The translations under genes and the position numbers were made by a program. From an uncultured Holophagaceae bacterium (GTDB lineage Bacteria > Acidobacteriota > Holophagae > Holophagales > Holophagaceae), in NCBI GenBank assembly GCA_903876615.1, contig CAIRAS010000029.1:1-6173 (forward strand): a DNA stretch of 6,173 bases, in the 5' to 3' direction. This document shows, one piece after another, positions 5,316 through 6,173 of the stretch (position 1 is its first letter; each line of letters opens with the position of its first letter). Below the pieces are notes generated by a model. That model was not told the DNA's origin and searched no databases. It saw only the letters and a program-made list of their open reading frames with translations.

Positions 5316-6173
5316 CCTACCTTGGCGAGGCCGCAGCCCTCCTGACCGCGCTGTGCTGGTCCCTGAACTCGGTCTGCTTCACCGTGGCCGGGCGGCGGGT
5401 CGGCTCTGCGGCCGTGAACATTGGCCGCCTGCTCATGGCCTGGGCGGTGCTGGTCCTGGTGCACCTCGCCCTCTACGGCAGCCTCTTCCCGATGCAGGCC
5501 GGGGTCTCGCGGCTGGGCTGGCTCGGCGTGTCGGGCCTCATCGGCTTCGCCCTCGGGGATGCGGTGCTCTTCGAGGCCTTCGTGCTCATCGGCGCGCGGC
5601 TGGCCATGCTGCTGATGACCCTGTCCCCGATCTTCAGCGCCCTGCTGGCCTGGTTGTTCCTGGGCCAGAGCCTCAGCCTCGCCAAGCTGGCGGCCATGGT
5701 CGTGACGCTCGGCGGCATCGCCTGGGTGGTCTGGGGCGACGGCGACCGCGAGGCCCATCCCCACCTGGCCCGGGGGGTTCTGCTGGGCGTGGGCGGCGCC
5801 CTGGGGCAGTCCATCGGTCTGGTCTGCAGCAAGTTCGGCCTGGCGGGCGGGTTTCCGCCCGTCTCCGCGAACCTCATCCGGGTGACCGCCGGGGTCGCGG
5901 CCCTGCTGCTCTATTTCGCCGCCACGGGTCGCCTGCGCCCCAGCCTGGCCAGCCTGCGGGACGGCCGGGCCACGGCCTTCATCGGCCTCGGCGCCGTCAC
6001 GGGCCCGGTGCTGGGCGTGGTGCTCTCCCTCATCGCCATCGCCAAGGCGCCCATGGGCGTGGCGGCCACGCTCATGTCCTTGTCGCCCATCCTGCTGATG
6101 CCCGTGTCCCACTTCGTCTTCAAGGAGAAGGTCGGCGGCCACGCGGTCCTCGGCACCCTGCTGGCGCTCGCCG
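5312..6173 (+). CDS. EamA/DMT-family metabolite transporter, 3' end cut off
   Basis: The ATG at 5312 overlaps the hemW stop as ATGA, with GGGGA at 5300-5304 seven bases upstream as the ribosome site. The frame stays open to the window edge, giving 287 residues with no stop. The protein is almost wholly hydrophobic, with about ten membrane helices in two repeated halves (about 4-142 and 153-287). Each half carries the EamA signature: SPIFSALLAWLFLGQSLS at 105-122 and SPILLMPVSHFVFKEKV at 258-274. Full-length members are about 290-310 residues, so only a short tail should be missing. The family exports amino acids, purines and other small metabolites through the inner membrane; the substrate here cannot be told. 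It appears to be co-transcribed with hemW, but no functional link is evident. Confidence 0.9.
   Translation, partial: MTYLGEAAALLTALCWSLNSVCFTVAGRRVGSAAVNIGRLLMAWAVLVLVHLALYGSLFPMQAGVSRLGWLGVSGLIGFALGDAVLFEAFVLIGARLAMLLMTLSPIFSALLAWLFLGQSLSLAKLAAMVVTLGGIAWVVWGDGDREAHPHLARGVLLGVGGALGQSIGLVCSKFGLAGGFPPVSANLIRVTAGVAALLLYFAATGRLRPSLASLRDGRATAFIGLGAVTGPVLGVVLSLIAIAKAPMGVAATLMSLSPILLMPVSHFVFKEKVGGHAVLGTLLALA

Noticed and set aside
4961..6142. Long antisense frame opposite hemW and the EamA gene
   Set aside because: The product is a Gln/Gly/Glu/His-rich low-complexity shadow of two well-supported genes, with no domain.
1..6173. CRISPR arrays, tRNA or rRNA genes, insertion sequences, attachment sites
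   Set aside because: Reading both strands I saw no spaced direct repeats, cloverleaf-like segments, transposase motifs or terminal repeats.

Overview
The window is about 6.2 kb of GC-rich bacterial DNA (roughly two thirds G+C by eye), densely packed with genes. The gene content is Gram-negative: a heptose (LPS) precursor enzyme, periplasmic c-type haem motifs and an exported rhodanese protein. A soil or sediment respirer such as a Holophaga/Geothrix-like acidobacterium or a deltaproteobacterium-like lineage would fit. This placement is an impression from protein style, not a search result.

Layout from left to right. (1) Bases 1-253 hold the C-terminal end of the DNA translocase FtsK, with its DNA-reading gamma winged helix. 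(2) Bases 254-407 are non-coding, with two small inverted repeats and an AT-richer stretch (42% G+C over 341-390) that probably carries a promoter. (3) Bases 408-1781 encode an exported protein with one CXXCH haem motif and three tandem rhodanese domains. (4) Running towards it, on the minus strand at 2746-1778, is a four-helix DUF2231-like membrane protein fused to a periplasmic cytochrome P460/c'-beta-like haem domain. The two genes end on the same palindromic CTAG. (5) A 90-base divergent spacer leads to a tight plus-strand operon: gmhA, a DUF4124-type membrane protein, hemW, and an EamA/DMT transporter that runs off the right edge. Spacings in the operon are a 9-base gap, an 11-base overlap and a 4-base ATGA overlap.

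The operon combines unrelated housekeeping roles: sedoheptulose-7-phosphate isomerisation for LPS heptose, a HemW-type radical SAM haem chaperone, and metabolite export. Its members are probably linked mainly by co-transcription and translational coupling. The most unusual part is the convergent pair of predicted haem proteins. One joins a haem motif to sulfurtransferase domains. The other joins a membrane bundle to a P460-fold domain whose crosslinking lysine appears to be absent. Together they suggest a small envelope redox, sulfur or nitric-oxide module, which is an inference only. I saw no tRNA, rRNA, CRISPR array, insertion sequence or phage feature.
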